Assembly (NCBI RefSeq): GCF_014193285.1
Contig: NZ_JACHZE010000006.1
Coordinates: 124,001-188,000, forward strand
DNA length: 64,000 nucleotides
Reading direction: 5' to 3'
Source: Atlantibacter sp. RC6
GTDB taxonomy: Bacteria; Pseudomonadota; Gammaproteobacteria; Enterobacterales; Enterobacteriaceae
Program-made: the position numbers and the translations under genes
Shown: positions 10,154 to 18,718 of the stretch, piece after piece
Layout of the letters: each line of letters opens with the position of its first letter
Numbering within the stretch: the first letter of the stretch is position 1
Notes under the pieces: model-generated
Told to the model about the DNA's origin: nothing
Database searches by the model: none
Seen by the model: the letters and a program-made list of their open reading frames with translations, nothing else

Positions 10154-10830
10154 AAATATTGGTTGTAGAAGATGATGCGCTGCTATTGCAGGGGCTGGTA
10201 ATGGCGCTTCAGGGCGAAGGTTACGCCTGCGACGGCGTCTCTACCGCCCAGGCGGCGCAGGCCAGCCTGCTGGCCGGGCAATACAGCTTGCTGATCCTCG
10301 ATTTAGGTCTGCCCGATGAGGACGGTCTGCACGTGCTGTTGCGCCTGCGTCGCCAGAAAATGATGCTGCCAGTGTTAATTTTGACCGCGCGCGACTCGGT
10401 GAATGAGCGTATCGCCGGGCTGGATGCCGGTGCCGATGATTACCTGATCAAGCCCTTTGCGCTGGACGAATTGCTGGCGCGCATTCGCGCCCTGATCCGC
10501 CGCCACGCCAACCAGGCGGACAATACCCTGGAAGTGGGGAATCTGACGCTGGATATGACCCACCGAATCGCCAAACTCGACGGCATGCAGGTGGAGCTTA
10601 CGCCAAAAGAGTACGCCATTCTGTGCCGTTTGATGCTCAAAGCGGGCCACCCGGTACACCGGGAAATCCTCTATAACGATATCTATAACTGGGACAATGA
10701 ACCCGCGACTAACACCCTTGAAGTGCATATCCACAATCTGCGCGACAAAATCGGCAAAGCGGCGATCCGCACCGTGCGCGGCTTTGGCTATGCGCTTATC
10801 AAGCCTGGCGAGGAAAACGAACCATTATGA
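10150..10830 (+). CDS. basR: BasR/PmrA response regulator
   Basis: A 226-residue OmpR-family response regulator, near-identical in pattern to E. coli BasR. The receiver domain has acidic residues in VVEDD, the phosphoacceptor D51 in [12 protein letters not shown], the conserved T in LTARD and K in YLIKPF. The winged-helix domain ends with [11 protein letters not shown]. It activates lipid A modification genes, including eptA just upstream. I start at ATG 10150, which overlaps the eptA stop; the frame is open 6 codons further upstream inside eptA. basS overlaps its end by 4 bases. Confidence 0.95.
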   Translation: MKILVVEDDALLLQGLVMALQGEGYACDGVSTAQAAQASLLAGQYSLLILDLGLPDEDGLHVLLRLRRQKMMLPVLILTARDSVNERIAGLDAGADDYLIKPFALDELLARIRALIRRHANQADNTLEVGNLTLDMTHRIAKLDGMQVELTPKEYAILCRLMLKAGHPVHREILYNDIYNWDNEPATNTLEVHIHNLRDKIGKAAIRTVRGFGYALIKPGEENEPL

Positions 10831-11900
10831 GGGCATGGATCACCCGGATGATAAGCCACCGCACGCTACGTTTTCGCCTGCTGCTGGCCATCGGCCTGAT
10901 TCTGGTGGTGTGCCAGGCCATCAGCGTGGTGTGGTTGTGGCATGAAAGCAAAGAGCAGATTTCCTTTCTGGTGGACGAGGCGCTGCATAACCGTAATAAC
11001 CAGCGGCACATCGAAAAAGAGATTGTCGAAGCGGTGGCCAGCCTGGCGTTGCCCAGCCTGGTGATGATTTCGCTGGCGCTGCTGCTCTGTTTCCAGGCGG
11101 TGAAATGGATCACTCGACCACTGCTCGAACTCCAGCGCCATCTCGACAACCGCAGTGAAGATAACCTTGAACCCATCGGCTACGTGAGTTCGGTACGGGA
11201 AATTGATGCGGTCACCCACGCCATCAATCATCTGGTGTCGCGGCTGACCGTCACGCTGGAGCGCGAGCGGCTGTTCACTGCCGATGTCGCCCATGAACTC
11301 CGCACCCCGTTAGCCGGGCTGAGGCTGCATCTGGAGCTGATCGAAAAGGCGCATCATGTGGAGGTGAAACCGCTGTTGCAGCGGCTCGATCAAATGACCC
11401 AAAGCGTATCCCAACTGCTGCAACTGGCGCGGGTCGGGCAATCTTTCGCCTCCGGGGAGTATCAACAGGTGCCGTTACTGGCGGAGGTGATCGAACCCAT
11501 GCAGGCAGAATTTGAAGCCATGCTGCACGCGCGCCATCAAAGGCTGCACGTTTACGCTCCTCAGGACGTCACAGTGCGCGGCGACGCGACGCTGCTGCGC
11601 GCCATGCTGCGTAATCTGGTGGAAAACGCCCATCGCTACAGCCCGGAAAATACCACCGTATTTATTCGTGTGGAAACCGCCCCGCATCCGCTGCTGGTGG
11701 TGGAAGATGAAGGGCCGGGCATTGATGAAACCCAAAGCGGCGAACTCAGCAAAGCCTTTGTGCGGATGGACCGCCGCTATGGCGGGATTGGCCTGGGGTT
11801 AAGCATCGTCACCCGTATCGTTCAACTGCACCAGGCGCGGTTTATTCTCGATAACCGCAACCCCGGGCCGGGATGCCGGGCGCGGGTGCAGTTTCTGTGA
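10827..11900 (+). CDS. basS: BasS/PmrB sensor kinase
   Basis: A 357-residue membrane sensor kinase that phosphorylates BasR. Two membrane helices (about residues 15-35 and 70-90) flank a short periplasmic loop. The H-box [13 protein letters not shown] places the phosphorylated His at residue 156. The N-box ([11 protein letters not shown]), G1 (EDEGPGID) and G2 ([10 protein letters not shown]) follow. The periplasmic loop is the Fe(III)/Al(III) sensor in PmrB. The start overlaps basR by 4 bases. In E. coli eptA-basRS lies near 93 min, so the placement here differs from K-12. Confidence 0.94.
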   Translation: MRAWITRMISHRTLRFRLLLAIGLILVVCQAISVVWLWHESKEQISFLVDEALHNRNNQRHIEKEIVEAVASLALPSLVMISLALLLCFQAVKWITRPLLELQRHLDNRSEDNLEPIGYVSSVREIDAVTHAINHLVSRLTVTLERERLFTADVAHELRTPLAGLRLHLELIEKAHHVEVKPLLQRLDQMTQSVSQLLQLARVGQSFASGEYQQVPLLAEVIEPMQAEFEAMLHARHQRLHVYAPQDVTVRGDATLLRAMLRNLVENAHRYSPENTTVFIRVETAPHPLLVVEDEGPGIDETQSGELSKAFVRMDRRYGGIGLGLSIVTRIVQLHQARFILDNRNPGPGCRARVQFL

Positions 11901-11985
11901 GGCGGCGCTAATTGGCGTTGCCGGAACCAGACTCAACCCACACAGCTTCCCAAAAACTGCTCTTTCGTGTGGCGCTGGCCCCTCA

Positions 11986-12525
11986 TCACCACATCAAATC
12001 ATCGGGCACTTTAAAATCGGCATACGGATCGTCTTCATCCTGCTGTTCCTGGCTTAACGCGCTATTGAGTACGATGCTGTCCGCGTCGCGCTGGGCGATT
12101 TTATCGGCCACGCTGGCAGGGATAATCGCGTATTCAAAGGTGCCCTTACCCTCTACGGCTAAACGCGCAATGGCAAGACGACCATTGATCAACTGCGCCT
12201 GCGTCGTCTTATCCACCACGACTTTTTTAATCAGGTTGTTATCGGTGAAATTAAACTCAATATCGCCTTTTGACACGGTGATCCGGTTCATTTCAATCAG
12301 CTGTTTCACCTGCGCTTTATATTCTTTCGATAACGCCGCCTGCTTTTGCTGTTCGCTGAGCTGTTTGTCCCGCTCAAGCTGCGCTTTCTTATTCTCTTCA
12401 ACGGCCTCGCGGGCTTCACGCGCCTGAACGCGTGATTTTTTTGCCGTGCGCTGGACCTTTGCCATTTTTTTGCTGGTCACTAAGCCCGCTTTCAGCATCT
12501 GCTCTTGTAAGGTAAGTTTTGTCAT
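11986..12525 (-). CDS. yaiL: YaiL-like DUF2058 protein
   Basis: A 179-residue protein that aligns along its length with E. coli YaiL (DUF2058), starting MTKLTLQEQMLKAGLVTSKK and ending DDPYADFKVPDDLMW. Residues 15-80 are strongly charged and helical (KKSRVQAREAREAVEENKKA), typical of a nucleic-acid-associated protein. DUF2058 proteins are described as nucleoprotein or polynucleotide-associated, but no activity is established. In K-12 yaiL lies elsewhere, so this may be a relocated orthologue or a second copy. It follows the cold-shock-domain gene on the same strand, 35 bases apart. Confidence 0.88.
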   Translation of the reverse strand: MTKLTLQEQMLKAGLVTSKKMAKVQRTAKKSRVQAREAREAVEENKKAQLERDKQLSEQQKQAALSKEYKAQVKQLIEMNRITVSKGDIEFNFTDNNLIKKVVVDKTTQAQLINGRLAIARLAVEGKGTFEYAIIPASVADKIAQRDADSIVLNSALSQEQQDEDDPYADFKVPDDLMW

Positions 12526-12560
12526 CGTCGTCTCTACGCTCGCCCGTTATCCAGTCCAGA

Positions 12561-13046
12561 TTATTTTAATTTAAGCATTTTCACCGTGGCATCGATATCG
12601 ATCTCATCTTCAGAAAAGATAAGCGTCGAGCCCTGGAAGGTGGTAATCGCCAGCTTTTTCAGCGTACGCATTTCACCCGGCTTTGCGGCGGACTTAGGTC
12701 GGATGCTGCTCATTAATGCGCCGACAGACAGCACCGCATTCTCTTTATCGATGCGGGCATCGGCAGGCACTTCTTCGCTGTAAACCAGATAAGATTTGAT
12801 CGACGTGAGCTTCAGCCGCTCGCCCGCGATAAAGATGTATTTGCTTTCCGGGACCACTTTCACCGCATAGGCTGACAGGCCCTTATTATTGGTGGTGGGT
12901 TCGAACGTCACCGCGGCGTCTTTTTTAATCAGCTCCGGATTGGCGACCTTAATCACATGAAAATAGCGGTTGTCGCCGTTCTCATCTTTGATAAATCCAA
13001 AACCTTTATCTTTAAACCACGTTGTGATCTTTCCGTTCATCGCCAT
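12561..13046 (-). CDS. Cold-shock-domain protein with a C-terminal extension
   Basis: A 161-residue protein. Residues 1-65 form a cold-shock domain with the RNA-binding signatures KGFGFI and YFHV. About 95 further residues follow that typical 70-residue Csp proteins lack; this part looks like a small alpha/beta domain (ESKYIFIAGERLKLTSIKSY) that I do not recognise. The start has GGCGG a few bases upstream; a second in-frame ATG follows two codons later. It is probably co-transcribed with the downstream yaiL homologue, suggesting a shared RNA-related role (inference). Confidence 0.8.
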   Translation of the reverse strand: MAMNGKITTWFKDKGFGFIKDENGDNRYFHVIKVANPELIKKDAAVTFEPTTNNKGLSAYAVKVVPESKYIFIAGERLKLTSIKSYLVYSEEVPADARIDKENAVLSVGALMSSIRPKSAAKPGEMRTLKKLAITTFQGSTLIFSEDEIDIDATVKMLKLK

Positions 13047-13179
13047 TACCGCCTGATTAATCTGTTAGCTACTTAATTTTTGCAGCGCGAAGTGTAAAGC
13101 ACAATGTCTGCACCGTCTACGTGGGTACGATATCAACGCAGGTTGCTCAATCGCTGAAGGCGCGCAGCGTAAGCTGGCC

Positions 13180-14711
13180 CTACATACCGGCTCGCAGGAT
13201 TTGGTTTTTCCCTGCCGACTTGGCCTGATACAGAGCTTGATCGGCCCGTTTCAGTACGGCCTGCCCTGTCTCTCCAGGATGATGCTCCGCCATGCCGCAA
13301 CTGAATGTGACGCGCAGATTTTTTTCGCGCCATTGCCGCCGGGAAACCACAATACGCCAGGTTTCCAGAGCTTCCAGATAAGTGTCAACATCGCTACCGT
13401 TAAACAGCACAATCAGTTCTTCTCCGCCAAAACGATAAAGCGAAGCGTGCTTTTCATCGAGGAGAGATTTGCCGGTTTTGCCCACATACTGAAGTACGCT
13501 ATCACCCACATCATGGCCATAGGTGTCATTGATCATCTTGAAGTTATCCAAATCAATAATCGCCAGCCAGAAGATGTGGCCTTCCTTAATCATGTGATCC
13601 AACTGTTCATCTAATTTACGTCGGTTTCCAATGTGCATTAGCGTGTCTTCCGTGGCGTTACGAAAGGCTTCTTTAAGATCGCTATTCTTCTTCTTTATGT
13701 TCTCGTACAGATTTTCAAAATCCTTGCTCTTTTCGTTGTAATCAATGCCATTGGAGAGCAGATACAGGCTGCGTATCAGGTCACGAACATAGAAGCGTGC
13801 AATGAATATCAGCACCAGATAGATGGCGAAGGAGATGATCATCATGTAAATCAGTGAATGCGGCACCTCGTCTACCCATGAGTCATAGCGGGCCTTATCC
13901 ACCACCGTAAATGTCGTCCAGGATGGATTTGAAAAGGTTTTGTAGAAAATATACTGACGCGATTTCTCGTCATAGAAATGGCCTTCGTCCTCGACGGATC
14001 GGGTGATCCATTCATGAGGCACCGCCATGTTTAGGTTATCTTTGGCATTTGACCGCATGATAACGGTGCCATTATTTGTCGCGACCATGAACCGGCCTTC
14101 AAACGGCGCGATGATGGAATTAAGCGTTTTGCTCATGGACTTTAAATCCAGGTCGAAAGCAATGTTCCCGTATTTGTTCATTTCTTCATCGAACAGATTT
14201 TTGCTCACGGTGATAGTGCGCATCACGCTATTGCGATGCGTTTCGGTAAGACCATCTTTATAGGGTTCAGAATAGTATGTTTCGCTATGCTGTTTGATAT
14301 CCGGATACCAGGGCCTGGTCAGCACATCATAATTATTCAGCCTGACGGGCGGATAAATAATGTAATCACCTTCGACATCAGACAGAATCGCCGCGTTAAA
14401 GAAGGGTAAAGAGGAAACCATGGATGAGATAATGGTCCCTACCATATCTTTATATATTCACGAACGCCCCCAGGCGTCAACCGACCGGTCAGGATGGTAA
14501 AAACCATTTCGATATCTTCTATCTGCCGGTTAATATTCTCAGTGGTCGTATTATGGGTAAATTGCGTAAGGCTCTCATTAAATGCGCGAATCCTTTCTTC
14601 TTTTATATGGTTCAGATTCCATAATGAAAGAATGGTGAATGGCAATAACGTAATGCACATAAGCAATACATAAATACCGTTTTGTTTTAACTTAACACGA
14701 TCAGTTTTCAT
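13180..14711 (-). pseudogene. dCache-GGDEF diguanylate cyclase, frameshifted
   Basis: Two overlapping frames together make one sensor diguanylate cyclase. The first (14711 down to 14439) supplies the N-terminal helix and start of the sensor (MKTDRVKLKQNGIYV to GGVREYIK). The second (from about 14450 to 13180) continues with DMVGTIISSMVSSL, the Cache sensor domain, a second membrane helix and a GGDEF domain with RFGGEEL. One base is missing in the TATATAAAGATATGG region near 14442-14456; restoring an A gives an uninterrupted protein of about 510 residues. The upstream RxxD inhibitory site is absent. A sequencing error or programmed slippage is possible, but no canonical slippery heptamer is present. 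Base composition is AT-richer than the surroundings. Confidence 0.82.
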
Positions 14712-14759
14712 TCAATAGTTACATTTTATATTATAGACGGGTTATCGTTTGCATTTATG

Positions 14760-15536
14760 TCAACGCAACGTCACTTTTAATGGCGTAAAGAGGTACTTAT
14801 CAATGAACTCACTTTTACTGACTGGCGCAGAGAACAGAAACCCCTGGACATACTTGACGTTCATCTGCCGCAGCAGTGATAGCTGTGCCGGCTCCTCCAC
14901 GCCTTCAACGATAACTTCAGTATTGAAGTCATGATAAACACTGATGATGTTTTTTATTAACGATGGCCGGTTATTAGCCAGTAAGCTCTTGTCTAACTTA
15001 GCGAAATCAAACTTAAAATACTGTAGCGTTCTGAATGCATAGCCCAGACTATCAATGTCATCCCATGCGATACGGAATCCATACTCACGCAATCTGACAG
15101 CGTTCCTGATGGCATGGTTGTTTAATGGAATGTTGCTTTCGGTGATTTCAAGAATGATACTGCGCGCAATGTCACGGCTAATATCCTTGCAAATCAAAGC
15201 GGCAAAGTCGGGGCGATTAAATGAGCAAGGAGAAAAGTTAAAACTAAACCGAAATTGACGCTGCGCAAGGAGATGATTATCACAAATAAATTGCACCCCG
15301 CTTCGGAAACAAAATAAATCTATGTCTGAAATCGATCCATTCCCTTCAGATAAATTTATGAATTTATCCGGAGTGATCGTTTCATTAGCATATATTCCGC
15401 GTATCAAAATTTCCGCCCCGACACAGTGAGAACCACCAATTTCCATAAGGGGTTGAAAAACAATGTCCAGACAATCCTGCAAGTGACCTTCTGCGATCTT
15501 CTTCATTAACCAATTAACTTTAAAATCATTTATCAT
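14760..15536 (-). CDS. EAL-domain protein, putative c-di-GMP phosphodiesterase
   Basis: A 258-residue protein that is one EAL domain with no transmembrane segment. The metal and substrate residues look mostly retained: E in GAEILIRG (EIL for EAL), N in FNFSP, E in LEITES, DD in AWDDIDS, K in AKLDKSL, E in EGVEE and Q in YVQGFLFS. Loop 6, normally DFGxG, is degenerate here (DIDSLG), which could lower activity or make it a binding protein. It lies 48 bases upstream of the frameshifted diguanylate cyclase on the same strand, is equally AT-rich, and the two probably formed one signalling unit. Confidence 0.85.
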   Translation of the reverse strand: MINDFKVNWLMKKIAEGHLQDCLDIVFQPLMEIGGSHCVGAEILIRGIYANETITPDKFINLSEGNGSISDIDLFCFRSGVQFICDNHLLAQRQFRFSFNFSPCSFNRPDFAALICKDISRDIARSIILEITESNIPLNNHAIRNAVRLREYGFRIAWDDIDSLGYAFRTLQYFKFDFAKLDKSLLANNRPSLIKNIISVYHDFNTEVIVEGVEEPAQLSLLRQMNVKYVQGFLFSAPVSKSEFIDKYLFTPLKVTLR

Positions 15537-15540
15537 TTAA

Positions 15541-15687
15541 TTGTTCTTAAAATGGGCACTGTGTATTTTTATTAATGCTGTGTTGAAGCTAATATCCCTG
15601 CTCAACATCAGCCAGATAATAATCACACTGGCAATTATCTGGGGCGCACTCGATATATTTGTAGGCGCCATATTACAGTTGCCCTAA
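15541..15687 (+). CDS. Possible 48-aa hydrophobic protein
   Basis: An open frame from TTG 15541 to TAA 15687 encodes a highly hydrophobic 48-residue peptide (for example ISQIIITLAIIWGALDIFVG). It lies divergent to the EAL gene in an otherwise empty 236-base gap. I see no ribosome binding site before the TTG, and no ATG in frame. It may be a small membrane protein, the remnant of one, or chance in AT-rich DNA. Weak support. Confidence 0.25.
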   Translation: MFLKWALCIFINAVLKLISLLNISQIIITLAIIWGALDIFVGAILQLP

Positions 15688-15772
15688 TAAAATAACCACA
15701 ATAATATTAATGTTGATACAGGAAATTGCTGAACGAGCAATTGACACCTGACTGGTTATTATTTCCCCTCAC

Positions 15773-17035
15773 TTAGCCCACCACCCGCAAATCCGATAAC
15801 CGCGTGGTGTACGCCGGCGACAGCATTTCACGCTTCATTGCCCAGCTTTTCTGGATCCCCTGCCCGGCGAACCACAGTTTGCCTGTTCCTTGCTCATGGA
15901 TTTTATCAATCACCGACATCAGCGCGGCGCTGTTTTCCCACGGCGTATGCTCATCAAACAAATTTAACTGCGCTACGCCGAGACTGTAAAAATCACTCAG
16001 CATCACGCCCGCTTTCAGATACCGGCAGTTGCTGCGCCAGATACGCTCCAGCGCACTCACCGCCATTTTGATGATGTCGCGGGTGTCGTTACTCGGCGTT
16101 GACAGCACGCTGAGCGCCTGGTTGGCGTAATACTCTTCTTCAATGGCGTGCGGGCTGGTACGGATAAATACCGAAACCTGGCGGCAAAACTGGTGCTCTT
16201 CGCGCAGTTTTTGCGCCGCGCGTTCCGCGTACGAACACACCGCCTGGCGCATCTCTTCATACTCCGTCACCCGGTAGCCGAACGAGCGGCTGCAAATAAT
16301 CTGTTGTTTCGCCGGAACAAACTCCTCCATGGCGAGACAGGACTCACCGCGCAGTTCCCGCACGGTGCGCTCCAGTACCACGCTGAAATGTTTGCGGATA
16401 AGCCAGGCGGGGCATTCAGCTAAATCCCGGGCGGTGGTGATGTCCATGGCGCGTAGCTGCTTGCTTAAGCGCCGCCCCACGCCCCAGACTTCTTCAACGG
16501 GAATATGCGCCAGCGCGTTGTGCTGGCGTTCAGGACTGGAAATATCCAGCACGCCGCCGGTGCTTTTCCAGCGCTTGGCGGCATAGTTCGCCAGTTTCGC
16601 CAGCGTCTTGGTGCGCCCTATTCCCACGCCCACCTGAAGATGCGCCTCCTGGCGGATGCGCTGTTGGATCTGTTGGCCAAATGACTCCAGCGACTGATAA
16701 CTGGCGATGCCCCGCACATCCAGAAAGGCTTCATCAATGGAATACACTTCCGTGGCGGGCGCCATCTCCTCCAGAATACTCATCACCCGATGGCTCATGT
16801 CGGCATACAGCGCATAGTTAGAGCTGAATACCGCCACGTTATGGCGCTCAAACAGCGCTTTCTGTTTAAAGTACGGCGCGGCCATAGAGACCCCTATCGC
16901 CTTCGCCTGAGCGTTGCGCGCGATAACGCAGCCATCGTTGTTACTCAGCACCACCACTGGCCGCGCCCATAAATCCGGGCGAAACACGACTTCGCAGGAG
17001 GCGTAAAAACTGTTGACGTCAACCAGCGCAAACAT
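15773..17035 (-). CDS. umuC: UmuC, catalytic subunit of DNA polymerase V
   Basis: A 420-residue Y-family translesion polymerase. Motifs include DVNSFYASCE at residues 6-15, the catalytic YSIDEAFLD, and the finger/thumb segment GVGIGRTKTLAKLANYAAK. The C-terminus carries QLNLFDEH, a beta-clamp-binding motif. It needs UmuD'2 for activity. Unlike the usual umuDC operon, umuD is not upstream: a glutamine amidotransferase gene in the other orientation separates them. A LexA-type box lies 85 bases upstream of the ATG, so umuC appears to have its own SOS promoter. The sequence just before ATG has only a weak ribosome binding site. An ATG-initiated 27-codon frame (17019-17102) overlaps the umuC start. 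Confidence 0.95.
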   Translation of the reverse strand: MFALVDVNSFYASCEVVFRPDLWARPVVVLSNNDGCVIARNAQAKAIGVSMAAPYFKQKALFERHNVAVFSSNYALYADMSHRVMSILEEMAPATEVYSIDEAFLDVRGIASYQSLESFGQQIQQRIRQEAHLQVGVGIGRTKTLAKLANYAAKRWKSTGGVLDISSPERQHNALAHIPVEEVWGVGRRLSKQLRAMDITTARDLAECPAWLIRKHFSVVLERTVRELRGESCLAMEEFVPAKQQIICSRSFGYRVTEYEEMRQAVCSYAERAAQKLREEHQFCRQVSVFIRTSPHAIEEEYYANQALSVLSTPSNDTRDIIKMAVSALERIWRSNCRYLKAGVMLSDFYSLGVAQLNLFDEHTPWENSAALMSVIDKIHEQGTGKLWFAGQGIQKSWAMKREMLSPAYTTRLSDLRVVG

Positions 17036-17120
17036 GGTCGTCGGCTCTTAAATCGACTCGCGTCGCAGCGAGAAGGCTATGTGTGTCATCAATCAATTGC
17101 ATGATGAATATATAAATTAA

Positions 17121-17136
17121 CTGTATTTATATACAG
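17121..17136. promoter_or_regulatory. LexA box upstream of umuC
   Basis: CTGTATTTATATACAG fits the LexA consensus CTGT-N8-ACAG perfectly, with the preferred alternating A/T core. It lies 85 bases upstream of the umuC ATG and 143 bases upstream of the divergent amidotransferase gene, so it could also affect that gene. Confidence 0.88.
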
Positions 17137-17278
17137 TATGATTAATTCTGCCGAAGGCTCAAGACATCAGAAATAAAAATCGTTATCTTGAGGATGTTTC
17201 TGATGATTTTTTGTACTAAAGAGCGCAAAGTAACGTCAGGCGTTACGTATTACTGTTAATCAGGCGGAGTCTTTATTG

Positions 17279-18043
17279 ATGCAAGTCAGTCCAATCATCA
17301 TCCTTCAGGTGGGTACGCCGCCGGAGGAGATGCTCGCAGTCCATGATGATGTCCCGGTATGGTTTTGCCATGCGTTGCAGGTGCCTGTGGGTGCCGTTGA
17401 AGTGGTGCGCGTGTTTGAGGGCGAGCCGCTGCAGGAACCCGATCCGCGCCGGATGGCGATTATCACCGGTTCCTGGGCGATGGTGACGGAACGCCTGCCG
17501 TGGAGTGAGACCATGGCGGCGTGGATCCGCGAGGCGATGCGCGTCCATATGCCGCTGTTCGGCGTCTGCTATGGCCACCAGCTCATGGCCTATGCCCTCG
17601 GCGGGCGCGTGGATTACCATCCTCAGGGGCGTGAGGCAGGCAACCAGCAAATCACCCTGACGCCGGAAGCCCAACACGATCCGCTGCTCAACACCTTTCC
17701 GCAGACCTTTACCGCGCACTTAACCCATATGCAGACCGTGGTAGAGCTGCCGCCGGGCGCGTCTGCGCTGGCCTACTCCAGCCATGATCCGCACCAGATT
17801 GTGCGCTACGGGCCAAATGCGGTGTCCACGCAGTTTCATCCGGAATTTACGCCGGCCATTTCGTCGGCGCTGTTGCAGTTCCGCGCCGAGATCCTGCGTG
17901 GCGAAGGCCGCGATCTGGATGCCATGCTCAGTGAAGTCCGCGACGCCCCGGAGGCCCGCAACGTGCTGCGCTTTTTCATCCAGCAGACCTGCGGCCACCA
18001 CAGCCAGGATATTTTCGACCAACCGAGCGTGCTGCATTATTAA
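17279..18043 (+). CDS. Class I glutamine amidotransferase, GMP-synthase-like
   Basis: A 254-residue stand-alone class I glutamine amidotransferase domain. The nucleophile Cys is in FGVCYGHQ, the catalytic His in STQFHPEF, and the Glu in the same motif, completing the triad. Stand-alone homologues are annotated as GuaA-like or YfeJ-like; the acceptor of the ammonia is unknown. I start at ATG 17279, with AGGCGGAG 9 bases upstream; a TTG one codon earlier is also possible. It lies on the opposite strand between umuD and umuC. A bidirectional terminator separates it from umuD. Confidence 0.85.
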   Translation: MQVSPIIILQVGTPPEEMLAVHDDVPVWFCHALQVPVGAVEVVRVFEGEPLQEPDPRRMAIITGSWAMVTERLPWSETMAAWIREAMRVHMPLFGVCYGHQLMAYALGGRVDYHPQGREAGNQQITLTPEAQHDPLLNTFPQTFTAHLTHMQTVVELPPGASALAYSSHDPHQIVRYGPNAVSTQFHPEFTPAISSALLQFRAEILRGEGRDLDAMLSEVRDAPEARNVLRFFIQQTCGHHSQDIFDQPSVLHY

Positions 18044-18058
18044 CACCCTTCCGACAAT

Positions 18059-18090
18059 AAAAAACGCGCTGTACCGACAGCGCGTTTTTT
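18059..18090. terminator. Bidirectional terminator between the amidotransferase gene and umuD
   Basis: AAAAAACGCGCTG at 18059-18071 pairs with CAGCGCGTTTTTT at 18078-18090 across a 6-base loop. It has an A run on one side and a T run on the other, so it can end transcripts from both convergent genes. Confidence 0.93.
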
Positions 18091-18092
18091 AT

Positions 18093-18518
18093 TCAACTTC
18101 GCTTTTTCTTTAATACCCAGCTCACCACGCCAAAGATCTGCAACTGCGAATCATCGCTAAAGGTGATGGGTCGATACGCCGGATTGGTCGGCACCAGTTG
18201 CGGCACCGGGCGCAGACGCAGCAGCTTCACGGTAAAATCGCCATCCACGGCGGCGACAACCACATCGCCATGCTGCGGGGTTAACGCGCTGTCCACCACC
18301 AGTAAATCGCCATCGGAGATGCCCTCTCCTGTCATTGAATCCCCCGAGGCCTTAAGAAAATAGGTCGCACTGGGGTGCTGAATGCATAAAGCCGCAATAT
18401 CAATACGGGTTTCTACGTAATCCTGCGCCGGAGAGGGAAAGCCGCACGGCACGTACTCAAGAAAGAGCGGTAAATATTCGGGGCGAGTCGCTTCGCTTAA
18501 GGGAATTAATCTGTTCAT
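18093..18518 (-). CDS. umuD: UmuD, self-cleaving subunit of DNA polymerase V
   Basis: A 141-residue LexA/UmuD-type S24 peptidase. The autocleavage site is the Cys-Gly pair in [12 protein letters not shown] (residues 25-26). The nucleophile Ser is in KASGDSM and the Lys in FTVKLL. After RecA-stimulated cleavage, UmuD'2 joins UmuC. A LexA box lies 21 bases before the ATG. In most enterobacteria umuD overlaps umuC; here the gene ends at a strong terminator and umuC lies over 1 kb away beyond another gene, so the two subunits must be made from separate transcripts. Confidence 0.94.
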   Translation of the reverse strand: MNRLIPLSEATRPEYLPLFLEYVPCGFPSPAQDYVETRIDIAALCIQHPSATYFLKASGDSMTGEGISDGDLLVVDSALTPQHGDVVVAAVDGDFTVKLLRLRPVPQLVPTNPAYRPITFSDDSQLQIFGVVSWVLKKKRS

Positions 18519-18539
18519 TTTTAGTCATGCCCAACATCA

Positions 18540-18555
18540 CTGTGTTTATATACAG
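18540..18555. promoter_or_regulatory. LexA box upstream of umuD
   Basis: CTGTGTTTATATACAG matches CTGT-N8-ACAG and sits 21 bases before the umuD ATG, the usual placement over an SOS promoter. Confidence 0.9.
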
Positions 18556-18670
18556 TATTATTGTTTTTGCGCAGCCGACAACGCCATTTTGGCCGCTTCG
18601 CCACAATGCGTTGAAAAATAGAAAGATTTTATTTTTTAACCGGCAGGAAACGTGACAGCGTGACAGAAGA

Positions 18671-18702
18671 ATAAAAAATAACCGCCTGCACGGACAGGCG
18701 GT
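18671..18702 (-). terminator. Terminator of the HAD phosphatase gene
   Basis: ACCGCCTG at 18681-18688 pairs with CAGGCGGT at 18695-18702. On the minus strand the stem is followed by an A/T-rich run (complement of 18671-18680), 16 bases past the stop of the HAD gene. Confidence 0.85.
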
Positions 18703-18718
18703 CGGTCAGAGAGCAGGA

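Noticed and set aside
14440-14460. Programmed -1 frameshift in the diguanylate cyclase
   Set aside because: There is no canonical X XXY YYZ heptamer, so a deletion or sequencing error is simpler.
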